Positions 6,378-14,620 are shown, counted from the stretch's first letter. The stretch: DNA of 26,756 nucleotides from CAZFCK01 sp964517355 (GCA_964517355.1 CAZFCK010000039.1:1-26756), one strand, 5' to 3'. Notes: generated from the sequence alone by a model not told the origin. Program-made: numbers and translations.

Positions 6378-7823
6378 TTATTCGGCATATTCGGACGGAG
6401 GCGGATTTTCCGCCAGATCCTCGAAAGCGGTGCTCGATCCGAGAAAGGCCAGCTTCACGGTGCCCGTGGGGCCGTTGCGCTGCTTGCCGATGATGACTTC
6501 GGCGGTTCCCTTTTCAGGGTTATCGTCGCTCTTGTTGTACACTTCATCGCGGTACAGGAACATGATCACGTCGGCATCCTGCTCAATGGCGCCCGATTCG
6601 CGCAGGTCGGAAAGCAGGGGGCGCTTGTTGGTGCGTTCCTCCACTTTGCGGTTCAGCTGCGAAAGCGCGACCACGGGAACGTGCAGTTCCTTGGCCAGCG
6701 CCTTGAGGTTGCGCGAGATATCCGAAATTTCCTGTTCGCGGGAATCGATACGCCGGCTGGCGCGCATAAGCTGCAGATAATCCACGATGACCAGCCCCAG
6801 GCCGTGCTCGGATTTCAAACGGCGGCAGCGCGCGCGCAGTTCCATGGTGCCCAGGGCCGGGGTGTCGTCGATATAAATGGGCGCGGGCATGAGATTGTCC
6901 GCCGCCGTATGCAGCCGCACCCAGTCGTCGTCATCCAAAAAGCCGCGCCTGAGCCGCGCGAGGTCCACCTTGCCCCAGGAGCAGAGCATGCGCATCATCA
7001 ACTGCTCCATGGACATTTCCAGCGAGAACACGGCGGTGGGCACGTTGCCGCCCACGGCGGCGCGCATGGCGATGTTCATGGCGAACGCGGTCTTTCCCAT
7101 ACTGGGGCGCGCGGCGATGATGATCAGATCCGTGGGCTGCAGCCCGGCGGTGATTTCATTGAGCCGCTGATAGCCCGTGTCCACGCCGGTCACCAGTTCC
7201 TGGCGTTCGGCCCGGGCCATGAGATCGTCGAACACGCGCTCGATGATCTTGCCCCCGTGGGTGTACAGAGAGCCTTGGGTGCGTTCGGAGATGGCGAAAA
7301 TGCCGTGCTCGGATTCGTCGAGCAGCTCGGCCACTTCCTTGGAGCTTTCGAAACAATCGCTGATGATGGTCGAAGAGGCGCGGATGAGTTCGCGGCGCAC
7401 GGCGCCGTCGCGGACGATGCGCGCGTGATGCAGCGCGTTGGCCGCGCTGATCACGGACTGTGCGAGTTCGGCCAGATACGATGCGCCGCCCACGTTTTCC
7501 AGCTGGCCGTGCTGTTTGAGAAAGTCGGCCACCGTAACCAGATCTATGGGGCGCGTTCTGGAACTGAGTTCCTCGAAGCAACGATAAATGATGGTGTGCG
7601 CGGGATAATAGAAATCGTCGCTCTTCAGAATGTCGTAGAGACTATTGAAGATCTTGTGGTCGAGAAAAACCCCCCCCAAAACCGCCTGTTCGGCATCGAG
7701 GTTGTGGGGGGGGACTTTGCGCACCAAATCGGAAGAGGCTTGCTCCAAAACCTCGGCCACAGGTTTTGCGGCCTGAAACGAGGAGTTTTTTCTGCCTTTT
7801 CCTACGTCGAAATCGCTTGACAA
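6378..7823 (-). CDS. dnaB: Replicative DNA helicase DnaB
   Basis: A 481-residue hexameric 5'-3' helicase that unwinds the replication fork. The N-terminal domain starts with PPHNLDAEQAVLGG (38-51). The RecA-like domain has Walker A ARPSMGKT (238-245), catalytic E269 in FSLEM, Walker B VIVDYL (345-350) and LSQLNRKVEER followed by DLRESGAIEQDAD (406-418). No intein is present. The start is a TTG, with the rplI stop codon 8 nt upstream and no strong ribosome-binding site, so translation is probably coupled to rplI. Length is normal. The rpsF-rpsR-rplI-dnaB order is widespread in bacteria. Confidence 0.96.
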   Translation of the reverse strand: MSSDFDVGKGRKNSSFQAAKPVAEVLEQASSDLVRKVPPHNLDAEQAVLGGVFLDHKIFNSLYDILKSDDFYYPAHTIIYRCFEELSSRTRPIDLVTVADFLKQHGQLENVGGASYLAELAQSVISAANALHHARIVRDGAVRRELIRASSTIISDCFESSKEVAELLDESEHGIFAISERTQGSLYTHGGKIIERVFDDLMARAERQELVTGVDTGYQRLNEITAGLQPTDLIIIAARPSMGKTAFAMNIAMRAAVGGNVPTAVFSLEMSMEQLMMRMLCSWGKVDLARLRRGFLDDDDWVRLHTAADNLMPAPIYIDDTPALGTMELRARCRRLKSEHGLGLVIVDYLQLMRASRRIDSREQEISDISRNLKALAKELHVPVVALSQLNRKVEERTNKRPLLSDLRESGAIEQDADVIMFLYRDEVYNKSDDNPEKGTAEVIIGKQRNGPTGTVKLAFLGSSTAFEDLAENPPPSEYAE

Positions 7824-7831
7824 GGGTATGC

Positions 7832-8377
7832 CTATTCGGCCGCGGCCTCGGCTTCACCCTCGGCGGCGTTCTCTTCAGCGGCAGGTTCCGCGGTATCGGA
7901 AGCGGCCGCCTCTTCTTCGTACAAATGCGCGTCGTGGCGCATGACCTTGACGGAGAGATCCACCACCACGTCGGGGTGCAGCTTGACGGACACGGTGTAA
8001 TTGCCCAAGGCGCGGATGGGGTCTTCCAACAGGATCTTGCGGCGGTCGACGGTCTCGCCAATGGCCTGTTCCAGCGCTTCGGCCAGAATGGCGTTGGTCA
8101 CGGAACCATAGAGCTTGTCGCCCTCGCCCACGCGCATGGGAATTTCCAGCACCGCGGTCTGAATTTTTTCGGCAATGCCCATCGCCTCGGCGCGCATGGC
8201 GTCCATGGTGGCCTGCAGCTTGGCGCGCTCCTGCTCGAAAACGCGCTGATTGGCTTCGCTGGCCAGCATGGCGAGACCTTTGGGCACCAGATAATTGCGT
8301 CCATAACCGGGCTTGACGTCAACGATCTCGCCGAGACGTCCAAGATGATCTACATCGGCTCTGAGTATCAGTTTCAT
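7832..8377 (-). CDS. rplI: 50S ribosomal protein L9
   Basis: A 181-residue L9. The N-terminal rRNA-binding domain opens with MKLILRADVDHLGRLGEIVDVKPG and contains the GYGRNYLVPKG-type signature at about 24-34, followed by the long connecting helix and the C-terminal domain ending at about residue 148. It is some 30 residues longer than typical L9 because of a terminal Glu/Ala-rich, strongly acidic tail (about 150-181). GGGAGGGGG precedes the ATG. The gap from rpsR is 12 nt. Confidence 0.95.
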   Translation of the reverse strand: MKLILRADVDHLGRLGEIVDVKPGYGRNYLVPKGLAMLASEANQRVFEQERAKLQATMDAMRAEAMGIAEKIQTAVLEIPMRVGEGDKLYGSVTNAILAEALEQAIGETVDRRKILLEDPIRALGNYTVSVKLHPDVVVDLSVKVMRHDAHLYEEEAAASDTAEPAAEENAAEGEAEAAAE

Positions 8378-8389
8378 AATTCCCCCTCC

Positions 8390-8653
8390 CTAGAGCGTGG
8401 ACTTCTTGCGCACTTGGCTGGAGTGGGTGGCCGTGTAGAACAACAGAGCCATCTGCCGCGCGCGCTTGATCTCCGTGGTCAGGCGGCGCTGATGCTTGGC
8501 GCAGGTACCGGTGATGCGGCGCGCAATAATCTTGCCGCGGTCGGTGATGAATTCGGACAACACTTCAGGGTTCTTGTAATTCAACGGCAGATCCTTGTTG
8601 GCGCAGAACCTGCAAAATTTGCGGCGCGGGGTGAAACGTTTCTTGAATGCCAT
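8390..8653 (-). CDS. rpsR: 30S ribosomal protein S18
   Basis: An 87-residue S18 that binds next to S6 on the 30S platform. RRKFCRFCANK near the N-terminus (C14, C17) and ITGTCAKHQRRL (about 48-59) are characteristic; the three cysteines leave open a zinc-binding form. The ATG lies 2 nt after the rpsF stop, with a GAGGAGG ribosome-binding site inside the end of rpsF, which indicates translational coupling. Confidence 0.96.
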   Translation of the reverse strand: MAFKKRFTPRRKFCRFCANKDLPLNYKNPEVLSEFITDRGKIIARRITGTCAKHQRRLTTEIKRARQMALLFYTATHSSQVRKKSTL

Positions 8654-8655
8654 GA

Positions 8656-8967
8656 CTATGCGGCCTCCTCGGTCTCGACTGCGTCATCAAGCTTCACGGT
8701 GACGAACTTGAAGATGCCTTCGGTGATACGGATGTTGCGCTCCAGCTCCTGCACGAACAAAGGCGGCAGGTTGAACTCGAGGCGCACATAAAAACCGCGC
8801 ATGACCTTTTTCACGGGGTAGGCCAACTCGCGCATGCCCCATTCATCAACAAGCAACACCTTGCCGCCATCGCGAGCAATGATATCGCTCAGATTTTGCA
8901 CGATGCCGGAGCGCTCTTCCAAGGAAAGCTCGGGAGAGAACAACAGCAAACACTCGTACTTACGCAT
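8656..8967 (-). CDS. rpsF: 30S ribosomal protein S6
   Basis: A 103-residue S6 that starts MRKYECLLLFSPELSLEE, the usual family beginning. It contains the conserved WGMRELAYPVKK segment (about 42-53) and GFYVRLEF. An upstream in-frame ATG at 9042 gives a non-homologous extension; the ATG at 8967 has AGGAGG 5 nt before it. This is the first gene of the operon, with a promoter-like sequence about 80-105 nt upstream. Confidence 0.96.
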   Translation of the reverse strand: MRKYECLLLFSPELSLEERSGIVQNLSDIIARDGGKVLLVDEWGMRELAYPVKKVMRGFYVRLEFNLPPLFVQELERNIRITEGIFKFVTVKLDDAVETEEAA

Positions 8968-8989
8968 GAAATCCTCCTTTTGGTCCATA

Positions 8990-9044
8990 AATGGCCCCCC
9001 CTTGCGGCCCCGTTGGCCGAAGGAGGAGCAAGGCGGAATCAAAT
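8990..9044 (-). promoter_or_regulatory. rpsF leader with a possible S6:S18-binding hairpin
   Basis: The rpsF leader on the minus strand can fold with an outer CCTTGC/GCAAGG stem and an inner GGCC/GGCC hairpin (AACGG loop), separated by an asymmetric bulge. Many bacterial rpsF leaders carry a conserved stem-bulge-hairpin bound by the S6:S18 complex for feedback control. The shape is similar, but the conserved CCG bulge could not be placed with certainty. Confidence 0.3.
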
Positions 9045-9073
9045 TTTTTAGCCGACCTTCACCGCATTGTCAA
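9045..9073 (-). promoter_or_regulatory. Sigma70-type promoter of the rpsF operon
   Basis: On the minus strand a perfect TTGACA (9068-9073) is followed 17 nt later by TAAAAA (9045-9050), four of six matches to TATAAT. The start site would lie near 9038, giving a leader of about 70 nt to the rpsF ATG. Confidence 0.6.
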
Positions 9074-9121
9074 TGCGCAGCACGAACGTTTGCACAGGTC
9101 GCTTCCCCCCTCCCCGTCGCG

Positions 9122-9784
9122 TCATGCGGGATGCACGTTGTCCCTGGCCCAGAAAAGCAACTCGTATTTGGCCTTGATTTCCTGGACAAGCTCATCCTCC
9201 TTGGCGCGCTCCATGGGCTTGATGCGGATATAGACCTTGCGGTACCCATCTTCATAGGCCGTCAGGATGCTCACCACCCGCACATTGAATTTCTGCATAT
9301 CATCCAGGACCTGCCTCAGGCTTCCGGTCTCGTCCGTGACCCGCAACGCCAATTGCACGCCCCCGTGCTTCACGCCCGTGATGTCGATCAACACCCGGAA
9401 CACGTCCATATCCGTAATAATGCCCACCACGGTTCCGCCGGTGTTGACCACGGGCAGACCGCCGATGTTTTTCTCCGTCATCAGCAGAGCGGCGCGTTCG
9501 ACCGTGTCCGTGGGCAACACGCTCAGCGGCTTCTTGGTCATGATGCTTTCCAGTTTCAATTCGGAAAGCAGGTAATACAATTCATGAATTTCAAGCGTGG
9601 TCGCCTGAGAAGGCGAAGCGGCCTTGATATCCCGGTCCGTGACTATGCCCACCAACTTACCCGCGTCGTTCACCACAGGCAACCGCCTGATATTGTTTTC
9701 CTTCATCAATTTGGTAGCCTTCATGAAGGACGTGTCCGGCGTTGCGGTGATCGGGTCCTTGGTCATCCACTCGCTAACGAGCAT
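9122..9784 (-). CDS. CBS-CBS-ACT domain protein
   Basis: A 220-residue cytoplasmic regulatory protein. Two CBS domains fill residues about 1-130: WMTKDPITATPD and IMTKKPLSVLPTD open the repeats, and GIVTDRDI and GIITDMDV close them. This pair normally binds an adenine nucleotide. Residues about 140-205 form an ACT-like fold (VQLALRVTDETGSLRQVL), a small-ligand sensor often for amino acids. It resembles AcuB-type proteins. The ATG at 9784 has AAGGAG 6 nt before it; the upstream ATG at 9832 does not. There is no enzymatic domain, so it probably acts through a partner, which cannot be named. It follows the U32 gene by 123 nt in the same direction. Confidence 0.88.
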   Translation of the reverse strand: MLVSEWMTKDPITATPDTSFMKATKLMKENNIRRLPVVNDAGKLVGIVTDRDIKAASPSQATTLEIHELYYLLSELKLESIMTKKPLSVLPTDTVERAALLMTEKNIGGLPVVNTGGTVVGIITDMDVFRVLIDITGVKHGGVQLALRVTDETGSLRQVLDDMQKFNVRVVSILTAYEDGYRKVYIRIKPMERAKEDELVQEIKAKYELLFWARDNVHPA

Positions 9785-9907
9785 ATCGCACTCCTTGGGA
9801 AAAAGAGTAAACAAATGGGGACGACACGCCACCTTCTCCGCATGCGGCCTGCGCGTCGCTCTCCCCGGACCACTCCATAATCTTTAATACTTGCCACCAA
9901 TTATCAA

Positions 9908-11209
9908 TCATGTCCAGTTATCCCGCACCTGGTGGACAGGGCCGGCGGCACTGTTTTCCACGGCAGCGCACAGCCGCAAAAACCAGCCCGCACGCAAGGG
10001 ATAGCCGCAGCGCAGCCAGACATCCACGCCCGGATGCGCCCGCTCCACACGGCGGCCCTGCTCGTCTTCCAGAGCGTACGCCTTCGCGGACAACATGGGG
10101 CGCCGCAACCCGGGCTCAAGCGCGCACACGGACGCATCCGCGTCCCAGGGCTCGCGCACGGCAACGCGATAGCGCCCCCCGTCCGAATCGGCAAAGAGCA
10201 CTTTCCCCACCAGGGGAGCCATGCCGCCGGGGCGGGGCGTCCACCGCCGCTCTGAACGCGGCAGGAACATGCCGTTGGTCATGGGGCGCTTGGCGGTATG
10301 CAGCAGCTCTTCCATGCAAGGCCGGGGATCAAAGCGGCCATCGCGGGCCAGGGAATCCAAGGCGAAGCGGTAGACGTCCACAACCTGGGCCAGGTGCCCT
10401 TCGCTCTTGGTGCGTCCCTCAATCTTCACGGCCGCGGCTCCGGCGCGCCACAGCCAGCGCAGATAGGGCAGCAGGCACAAGTCCTCGGCGGCCAGCACCT
10501 CGCTGTACCCCTCGCGCTCCTCCAGTTCCCACAAGGCCCGGCCGGGGCGCGTGCGCTCCTCCAGGACCAGGGGGCGGTAATCATAGCGGCAGGGGTGGGT
10601 GCAGGCGCCCATATTCGCGGAGCGGTTGTTGAGCCAGGCCGAAAGCAGGCAACGGCCCGAAAGGGCCATGCACTGCGCGCCGTGGACAAAGACCTCGAGT
10701 TCCAACCCCGGCACGCGCCCCATGAGTCGCCTGAGAGCGGGGAGATCGCACTCCCGCGCCAGATTCACCCGCCGCACGCCCTGCTCCCGCCAGAACAGCA
10801 GCGCCTCCGTATTGGCGGTATTGGCCTGAGTGCTCAAGTGCAACGGCAGATGGGGCGTCAAGCGCATCGCCAACCGGATCACCCCCGGATCAGCCACGAT
10901 CAGCCCGTGGGGCGCGGCGTCCGGCGGCAGTGCGGCCACGCGCTCCAGGCTCTCCCGCACCGCGTCCAGCTGCCGTTGTCCGGGAAAAGCGTTGAGGCAG
11001 AGGTAGGCCCGCCGCTTCTGTCCGCGCACCAGCCGGAAGGCGCTTTCCAGCTCCGGCCAGGTGAAGCGGCTGCCTTTGGCGCGAAGGTTCGGCCCGGGTC
11101 CGCCCATGTACACGGCGTCCGCCCCATATTGGAGGGCAGAGGTCAGCTTTCCGGGCGACCCCGCCGGGGCCAGCAACTCAGGAACGGGGAGGCGTTTCAG
11201 GCTGTGCAT
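9908..11209 (-). CDS. Peptidase U32 family protein, TrhP-like tRNA hydroxylation factor
   Basis: A 433-residue U32 protein. Members such as TrhP/YegQ take part in prephenate-dependent 5-hydroxyuridine formation at tRNA position 34; others were named collagenases. It starts in the family style, PELLAPAGSPGKLTSALQYGADAVYMG. The signature FVHGAQCMALSGRC and the following ACTHPCR supply four cysteines (C180, C187, C203, C207) thought to hold an Fe-S cluster. KIEGRTKS at about 272-279 and a C-terminal beta-barrel-like part follow. The start at 11209 lies 7 nt after the stop of the PHP gene; an upstream ATG at 11269 falls inside that gene. The weak ribosome-binding site suggests coupled translation. 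The exact U32 subgroup is not settled by eye. Confidence 0.85.
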   Translation of the reverse strand: MHSLKRLPVPELLAPAGSPGKLTSALQYGADAVYMGGPGPNLRAKGSRFTWPELESAFRLVRGQKRRAYLCLNAFPGQRQLDAVRESLERVAALPPDAAPHGLIVADPGVIRLAMRLTPHLPLHLSTQANTANTEALLFWREQGVRRVNLARECDLPALRRLMGRVPGLELEVFVHGAQCMALSGRCLLSAWLNNRSANMGACTHPCRYDYRPLVLEERTRPGRALWELEEREGYSEVLAAEDLCLLPYLRWLWRAGAAAVKIEGRTKSEGHLAQVVDVYRFALDSLARDGRFDPRPCMEELLHTAKRPMTNGMFLPRSERRWTPRPGGMAPLVGKVLFADSDGGRYRVAVREPWDADASVCALEPGLRRPMLSAKAYALEDEQGRRVERAHPGVDVWLRCGYPLRAGWFLRLCAAVENSAAGPVHQVRDNWT

Positions 11210-11216
11210 GTCCGGC

Positions 11217-12077
11217 TCAAACAGGCAAATTTTGCCGTACGCGATGCTGTTTGAGACGGTCCAGGACATCCGTGGGCACGTGGAGATTGCCCCTGCCCTT
11301 GCCGAGCTGAATCAAGGGTTTGGCCTCGCCGTGGAAGTCCGAGCCGCCCGAGACCACGAGATCGAGCCTTTTGGCGAGTTCAAGCATGGCCCTGGTCTGG
11401 GAAGGGGAGTGATCGTTGTAGTACGCCTCGAGGCCGTCCAGACCGAACTCCTTGAGGCGTATGAGCTCTTCGGCCAGGTGGTCGATGTTCAGGCCGTACT
11501 GGAACGGATGCGCCATGATCACCGTGGCGCCCTCCCGCTTGAGCAGGTCCACGGCTTCTTTGCCGGAGAGCACCTTTTTCGGGGCATAGGCCTTGCCTCT
11601 GGCGCCGAGATACCGCCCGAAGGCCTCATCCATGGAATGCACGTACCCGTGCTCCAGCAGCGCCTTGGCGATGTGCGGGCGCCCCACCGATCCTTCTCCG
11701 GCGATATTCTTGACCTCTTCATACGTCAGATCCATGCCCAGATCATGCAGCAGGCCGATGATGACATGGTTGCGCTGATGTCTGTGCTCCCGCAACTCTT
11801 CCATGACCTTGTTGAGCCCGGAGGGATTTTCCGGCAGCCACAACCCCACGATATGCATGCGGGCGCTGGGAGTGGTCACGCTCAGTTCGCAACCGCCAAT
11901 GGTTTCCATGCCGAGGCGCGTTCCGGCGGCGAGAAATTCAGCCAACCCGACCACGGTGTCGTGATCGGTGAGGGCCATGGCCTCCAGGCCGATCTCCTTG
12001 CCGCGGCGCACCAATTCGTGCGGGGGCAGGGAGCCGTCCGAGGCCGTGGAATGTGTATGCAGGTCTATACCGGACAT
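11217..12077 (-). CDS. PHP-domain phosphoesterase (RNase AM / nucleoside bisphosphate phosphatase type)
   Basis: A 286-residue PHP enzyme. Metal-binding residues are all visible: HTHS (H7, H9), D14, TDHD (D38, H39, D40), E64 in GGCELS, H75, AHP (H190) and SDFHG (D247, H249). The order and the inserted GRPHIAKAL segment match the YciV/TrpH subgroup, which hydrolyses 3',5'-nucleoside bisphosphates or trims 5' ends of rRNA. AGGAGG lies 9 nt before the ATG at 12077; the longer frame upstream runs into repeat R1 and is not credible. It forms an operon with the U32 gene. The substrate is inferred from family only. Confidence 0.88.
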   Translation of the reverse strand: MSGIDLHTHSTASDGSLPPHELVRRGKEIGLEAMALTDHDTVVGLAEFLAAGTRLGMETIGGCELSVTTPSARMHIVGLWLPENPSGLNKVMEELREHRHQRNHVIIGLLHDLGMDLTYEEVKNIAGEGSVGRPHIAKALLEHGYVHSMDEAFGRYLGARGKAYAPKKVLSGKEAVDLLKREGATVIMAHPFQYGLNIDHLAEELIRLKEFGLDGLEAYYNDHSPSQTRAMLELAKRLDLVVSGGSDFHGEAKPLIQLGKGRGNLHVPTDVLDRLKQHRVRQNLPV

Positions 12078-12533
12078 GTGCAGGCGCCTCCTTTGCGCTG
12101 CCCGCGAAGAGTGCGTGGCGCGGAACATTTGCGGTTGAACGTTTCGCAAGGGCAACCTTCCGGAAACGGGGCCGCGCCTCCCACCAGAATCATTTTGATC
12201 AGAGCATGTTAACCTTGTAACGGGATAGATACTCTTATACATTTTTCTGAAACAATGGGATATTGTTTCAGGTGCAAGCCTTGCTTCAAGGCGAAAACGC
12301 GCCAATAGACAGGATGGAGGAACGCCGGAGTGTGTTCCGGCATATCCACTTTCCATTGCGCATAAAAAGTTGTGCAACTGCCTCTAGAATCCTAACGCTT
12401 CATTGTCAACGTTCGCGGGGAGAATCCCGGGCCCCGTCATCGCGGATATGGACGGAAGGCGGCAAGTGTGCAACAAGACGAACCGGGCCGCGTCGGCCTT
12501 TGCAACGAGACATGAACAGCAGGAGGGACACCA
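12078..12533. other. Intergenic region between divergent PHP and Trm112-like genes
   Basis: This 456-bp gap contains repeat R1 (12201-12302) and no gene that can be supported. A TTGACA on the minus strand (12404-12409) is followed 17 nt later by TAGAGG, a weak -10, and could start PHP transcription with a leader of about 300 nt that would include R1. The plus-strand promoter for the small gene was not identified. Confidence 0.45.
12201..12302 (-). repeat. Dispersed two-hairpin repeat R1, copy D
   Basis: The copy starts with AGAGCAT and runs into CTGAAACAAT/ATTGTTTCAG, a perfect 10-bp stem, then CTTGCTTCAAGGCGAAAACGCG. The AGAGCAT hairpin is partly decayed (ATACTCT instead of ATGCTCT). It lies about 125 nt upstream of the PHP gene start. 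Confidence 0.8.
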
Positions 12534-12737
12534 ATGGCGCTGAACAAGGATCTTTTGGAGATACTGGCCTGCCCGAAATGCAAGGGCAATCTGGAAATAG
12601 AAGGAAAAGAGGAAGGATTGCGCTGCCCGGCGTGCGCCGTGGTCTACCCCATACGCGAGGAAATCCCCGTGATGTTGATTGAAGAGGCCGTGCCGCAGGA
12701 AGACTGGGACAAGGGAACGCGCGAGGCCCGGAAATAG
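12534..12737 (+). CDS. Trm112-like / UPF0434 small zinc-ribbon-like protein
   Basis: A 67-residue protein. LLEILACPKCKGNLEIE and LRCPACAVVYPIREEIPVML give a CxxC...CxxC pair (C13, C16 and C31, C34) and the IPVML segment typical of the Trm112/YcaR family. Eukaryotic and archaeal Trm112 activates several methyltransferases; the bacterial role is less clear. AGGAGG lies 7 nt before the ATG. Its stop is 1 nt from the stop of the convergent TPR gene. Confidence 0.9.
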   Translation: MALNKDLLEILACPKCKGNLEIEGKEEGLRCPACAVVYPIREEIPVMLIEEAVPQEDWDKGTREARK

Positions 12738-12738
12738 A

Positions 12739-13503
12739 TTACGCGGCCGCCTGCTCCGGCTGCCGTCCAAGGGCCTTGTGCGCCAGCTTCAGGAGTTTGA
12801 CCGCCGGTTCCAGCTCCGGTTCCAGCTCCAGGGCCTTTTGCAGGGAATCCCTGGCCATGGAGTAATCACGCAGTTCATACTGCAACCGTCCCACGTTATA
12901 ATAGAGGTGGGGGTCCATGTTGCAGCATCCCAGGGCCTTGCGATACCATTGCAGGGCCTGTTCGTGCATGCCGCCTTTCCGCATGCGGATGCCGAACTCG
13001 TTGTACAGGTGCTTGTTTTCGCTTACGTAGTCGAATTCCAGGTCCATGAGTTTGTTGAACACGTCCTGGGCGTCGTCCAAGGCGCCCATGGACAGGGAAG
13101 CGATGCCCAGGCCGAAAATGGCGCGCAGGTTTTCCGGGTCCATGTTCATGACCTCTCTATAAGCCTGGCAGGCCCTTTCATGGCGCTGGGCCTTTTGATG
13201 CCGCTCGGCCTTGTCCAGCATCTGATCCAGGCTGTCGATGGCCGGTTTGACCTTGTTATAGTAGATCAGCGGCTCAGGCTTGAAACGCCGGCAAAACTCA
13301 TGGTCGTCCAGATAAGTCTTTTTGCCCGAGGGCACGTCCTGGCCGTTGAGAGGCTGGATAAAAATCTGCCCCTGATCCTTTTTTTCCGCATAATAGCAAA
13401 TGCAGCCTTCCGTCTTGCGCGCAGTGCGGCCGCTGCCGAGTTTATAATTCGTCCGTTCCGAAACGACCACCTGAAAAGCGGGAAGGGCATGTTCCTGTTC
13501 CAT
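12739..13503 (-). CDS. TPR-repeat protein
   Basis: A 254-residue protein. The first 75 residues are a small domain with GSGRTARKTEGCICYYAEK, not recognised. Residues about 93-231 carry several tetratricopeptide repeats (for example AYREVMNMDPENLRAIFGLG and WYRKALGCCNMDPHLYYNVG), a protein-protein interaction scaffold. There is no signal peptide or membrane segment. The ATG at 13503 is chosen because GGAG lies 9 nt upstream; ATGs at 13527 and 13518 lack a ribosome-binding site but would only add a few residues. A good promoter lies about 190-215 nt upstream. The gene converges with the Trm112-like gene with a single base between stops. No function can be assigned. Confidence 0.85.
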   Translation of the reverse strand: MEQEHALPAFQVVVSERTNYKLGSGRTARKTEGCICYYAEKKDQGQIFIQPLNGQDVPSGKKTYLDDHEFCRRFKPEPLIYYNKVKPAIDSLDQMLDKAERHQKAQRHERACQAYREVMNMDPENLRAIFGLGIASLSMGALDDAQDVFNKLMDLEFDYVSENKHLYNEFGIRMRKGGMHEQALQWYRKALGCCNMDPHLYYNVGRLQYELRDYSMARDSLQKALELEPELEPAVKLLKLAHKALGRQPEQAAA

Positions 13504-13691
13504 GACCAGGATCTCCATGGAGAACATGGTTTTGTCGCGCCGAAAAAGGGACGGACCACGGCGGGAATACGCCCGGATGCGGATGTGGAGGCAACCCGGC
13601 GGTCTTGAAAACTGCGCGCTCGGCGAGACGTTCAAGATCCGTGGCTTTCCGTCCCCGACTCACGACGGGTTTGGCCTTTTTCTCACTAAGG

Positions 13692-13720
13692 AATATACGC
13701 TGCACAGTACATTATTGCAA
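13692..13720 (-). promoter_or_regulatory. Sigma70-type promoter of the TPR gene
   Basis: On the minus strand TTGCAA (13715-13720) and TATATT (13692-13697) are separated by exactly 17 nt. The -10 matches five of six consensus bases and the -35 four of six. It implies a leader of about 180 nt before the TPR gene. Confidence 0.55.
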
Positions 13721-13890
13721 CTCGTCGATAATTTGCCTGGTTGCAACATGCCAGCCCGGCAACCCCGTAACAAATATCGGAATTTCTCTTCACCTTGCAT
13801 GAAGGAAATCACGTACGACAGGCATTTCGAGGAAAAACTTTTCAAAACCGCCCGTGAAGCGCCTGGGGGCAAGCGCCGCGGCACCGGGCG

Positions 13891-14523
13891 TCATGCGGCG
13901 AAAAAGGGATTGGTCTTTTTTTCCCGGCCCACTGTGGTCGCCGGGCCGTGTCCCGAGTAAACGACCGTCTCATCGGGCAAAATGAAGATGCGTTCCCGGA
14001 TGGAGCGCAGCAATGCCTGGGCGTCGCCCCCCGGCCAATCCGTGCGCCCCACTGATCCCTGGAAAAGCAGGTCGCCCACGAAGATCACGCCGCTACGCGG
14101 AAAATAAAAGGAAAGCCCCCCCGGCGTGTGTCCCGGCGTGTCCAGGACAAGGAGCGGTTGCTCCAGCACCTGCTGCCGCCCCGGCTTGAGAGCGGAAAAA
14201 GTAAAGGGCGGCACGCGGGGCAACCATTGGCCTCCACGCCCGTAGATCAACTTCTGCAGATACAGGTCCGCGGCGCTGCCCCATATTTCCGGTGAAACGC
14301 CTTTTTTGCTGAGGGTTTCCTGCTGGAGCCGGCGCACACCGCAGACGTGGTCCGCATGCAGATGCGTGAGCAGGATGTGCGTGAGCCGCAATTCCCGCTC
14401 TTCGAGGGCTTCCAGCATGGGCTCGGGGTTTTCGCCCGCGTCCACGACCACGGCCTGCCCGTTGTGCGCAAGAAAATAGCAGTTGGTCTCCAAGCTTCCC
14501 AAAACCCATGTTGTCACGCGCAT
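13891..14523 (-). CDS. Metallo-beta-lactamase fold hydrolase, GloC / glyoxalase II-like
   Basis: A 210-residue enzyme with the complete metal set: HLHADH (H54, H56, D58, H59), H132 in PGHTPG, D151 in VGDLLF and H192 in SGHGP. The GRTDWPGGD stretch (160-168) after the bridging aspartate is typical of small YcbL/GloC-type glyoxalase II proteins, which hydrolyse S-lactoylglutathione or related thioesters; in an organism without glutathione another thioester is likely. The start at 14523 has AGAGG 7 nt upstream; earlier in-frame ATGs lack one. Divergent from the WcbI-like gene across 131 nt. Confidence 0.88.
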   Translation of the reverse strand: MRVTTWVLGSLETNCYFLAHNGQAVVVDAGENPEPMLEALEERELRLTHILLTHLHADHVCGVRRLQQETLSKKGVSPEIWGSAADLYLQKLIYGRGGQWLPRVPPFTFSALKPGRQQVLEQPLLVLDTPGHTPGGLSFYFPRSGVIFVGDLLFQGSVGRTDWPGGDAQALLRSIRERIFILPDETVVYSGHGPATTVGREKKTNPFFAA

Positions 14524-14604
14524 GGCATGTCTCCGCCTCTGGCCCCCGATTGCAAGACTTTGCATGGCTGGTACCTTTTTTGCTTTTTCCATGCAAATGA
14601 TTAT

Positions 14605-14620
14605 GCATCCGCGTGGATGC
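14605..14620. promoter_or_regulatory. Short palindrome in the divergent MBL / WcbI-like promoter region
   Basis: GCATCC-GCGT-GGATGC is a perfect 6-bp inverted repeat between the two divergent starts, 35 nt before the ATG at 14655. It could be an operator or a leader hairpin. No regulator can be named. Confidence 0.3.

Noticed and set aside
6336..7820. A 494-codon plus-strand open frame opposite dnaB
   Set aside because: It is rich in His, Gly and Ala with no domain and no ribosome-binding site; dnaB is certain on the other strand.
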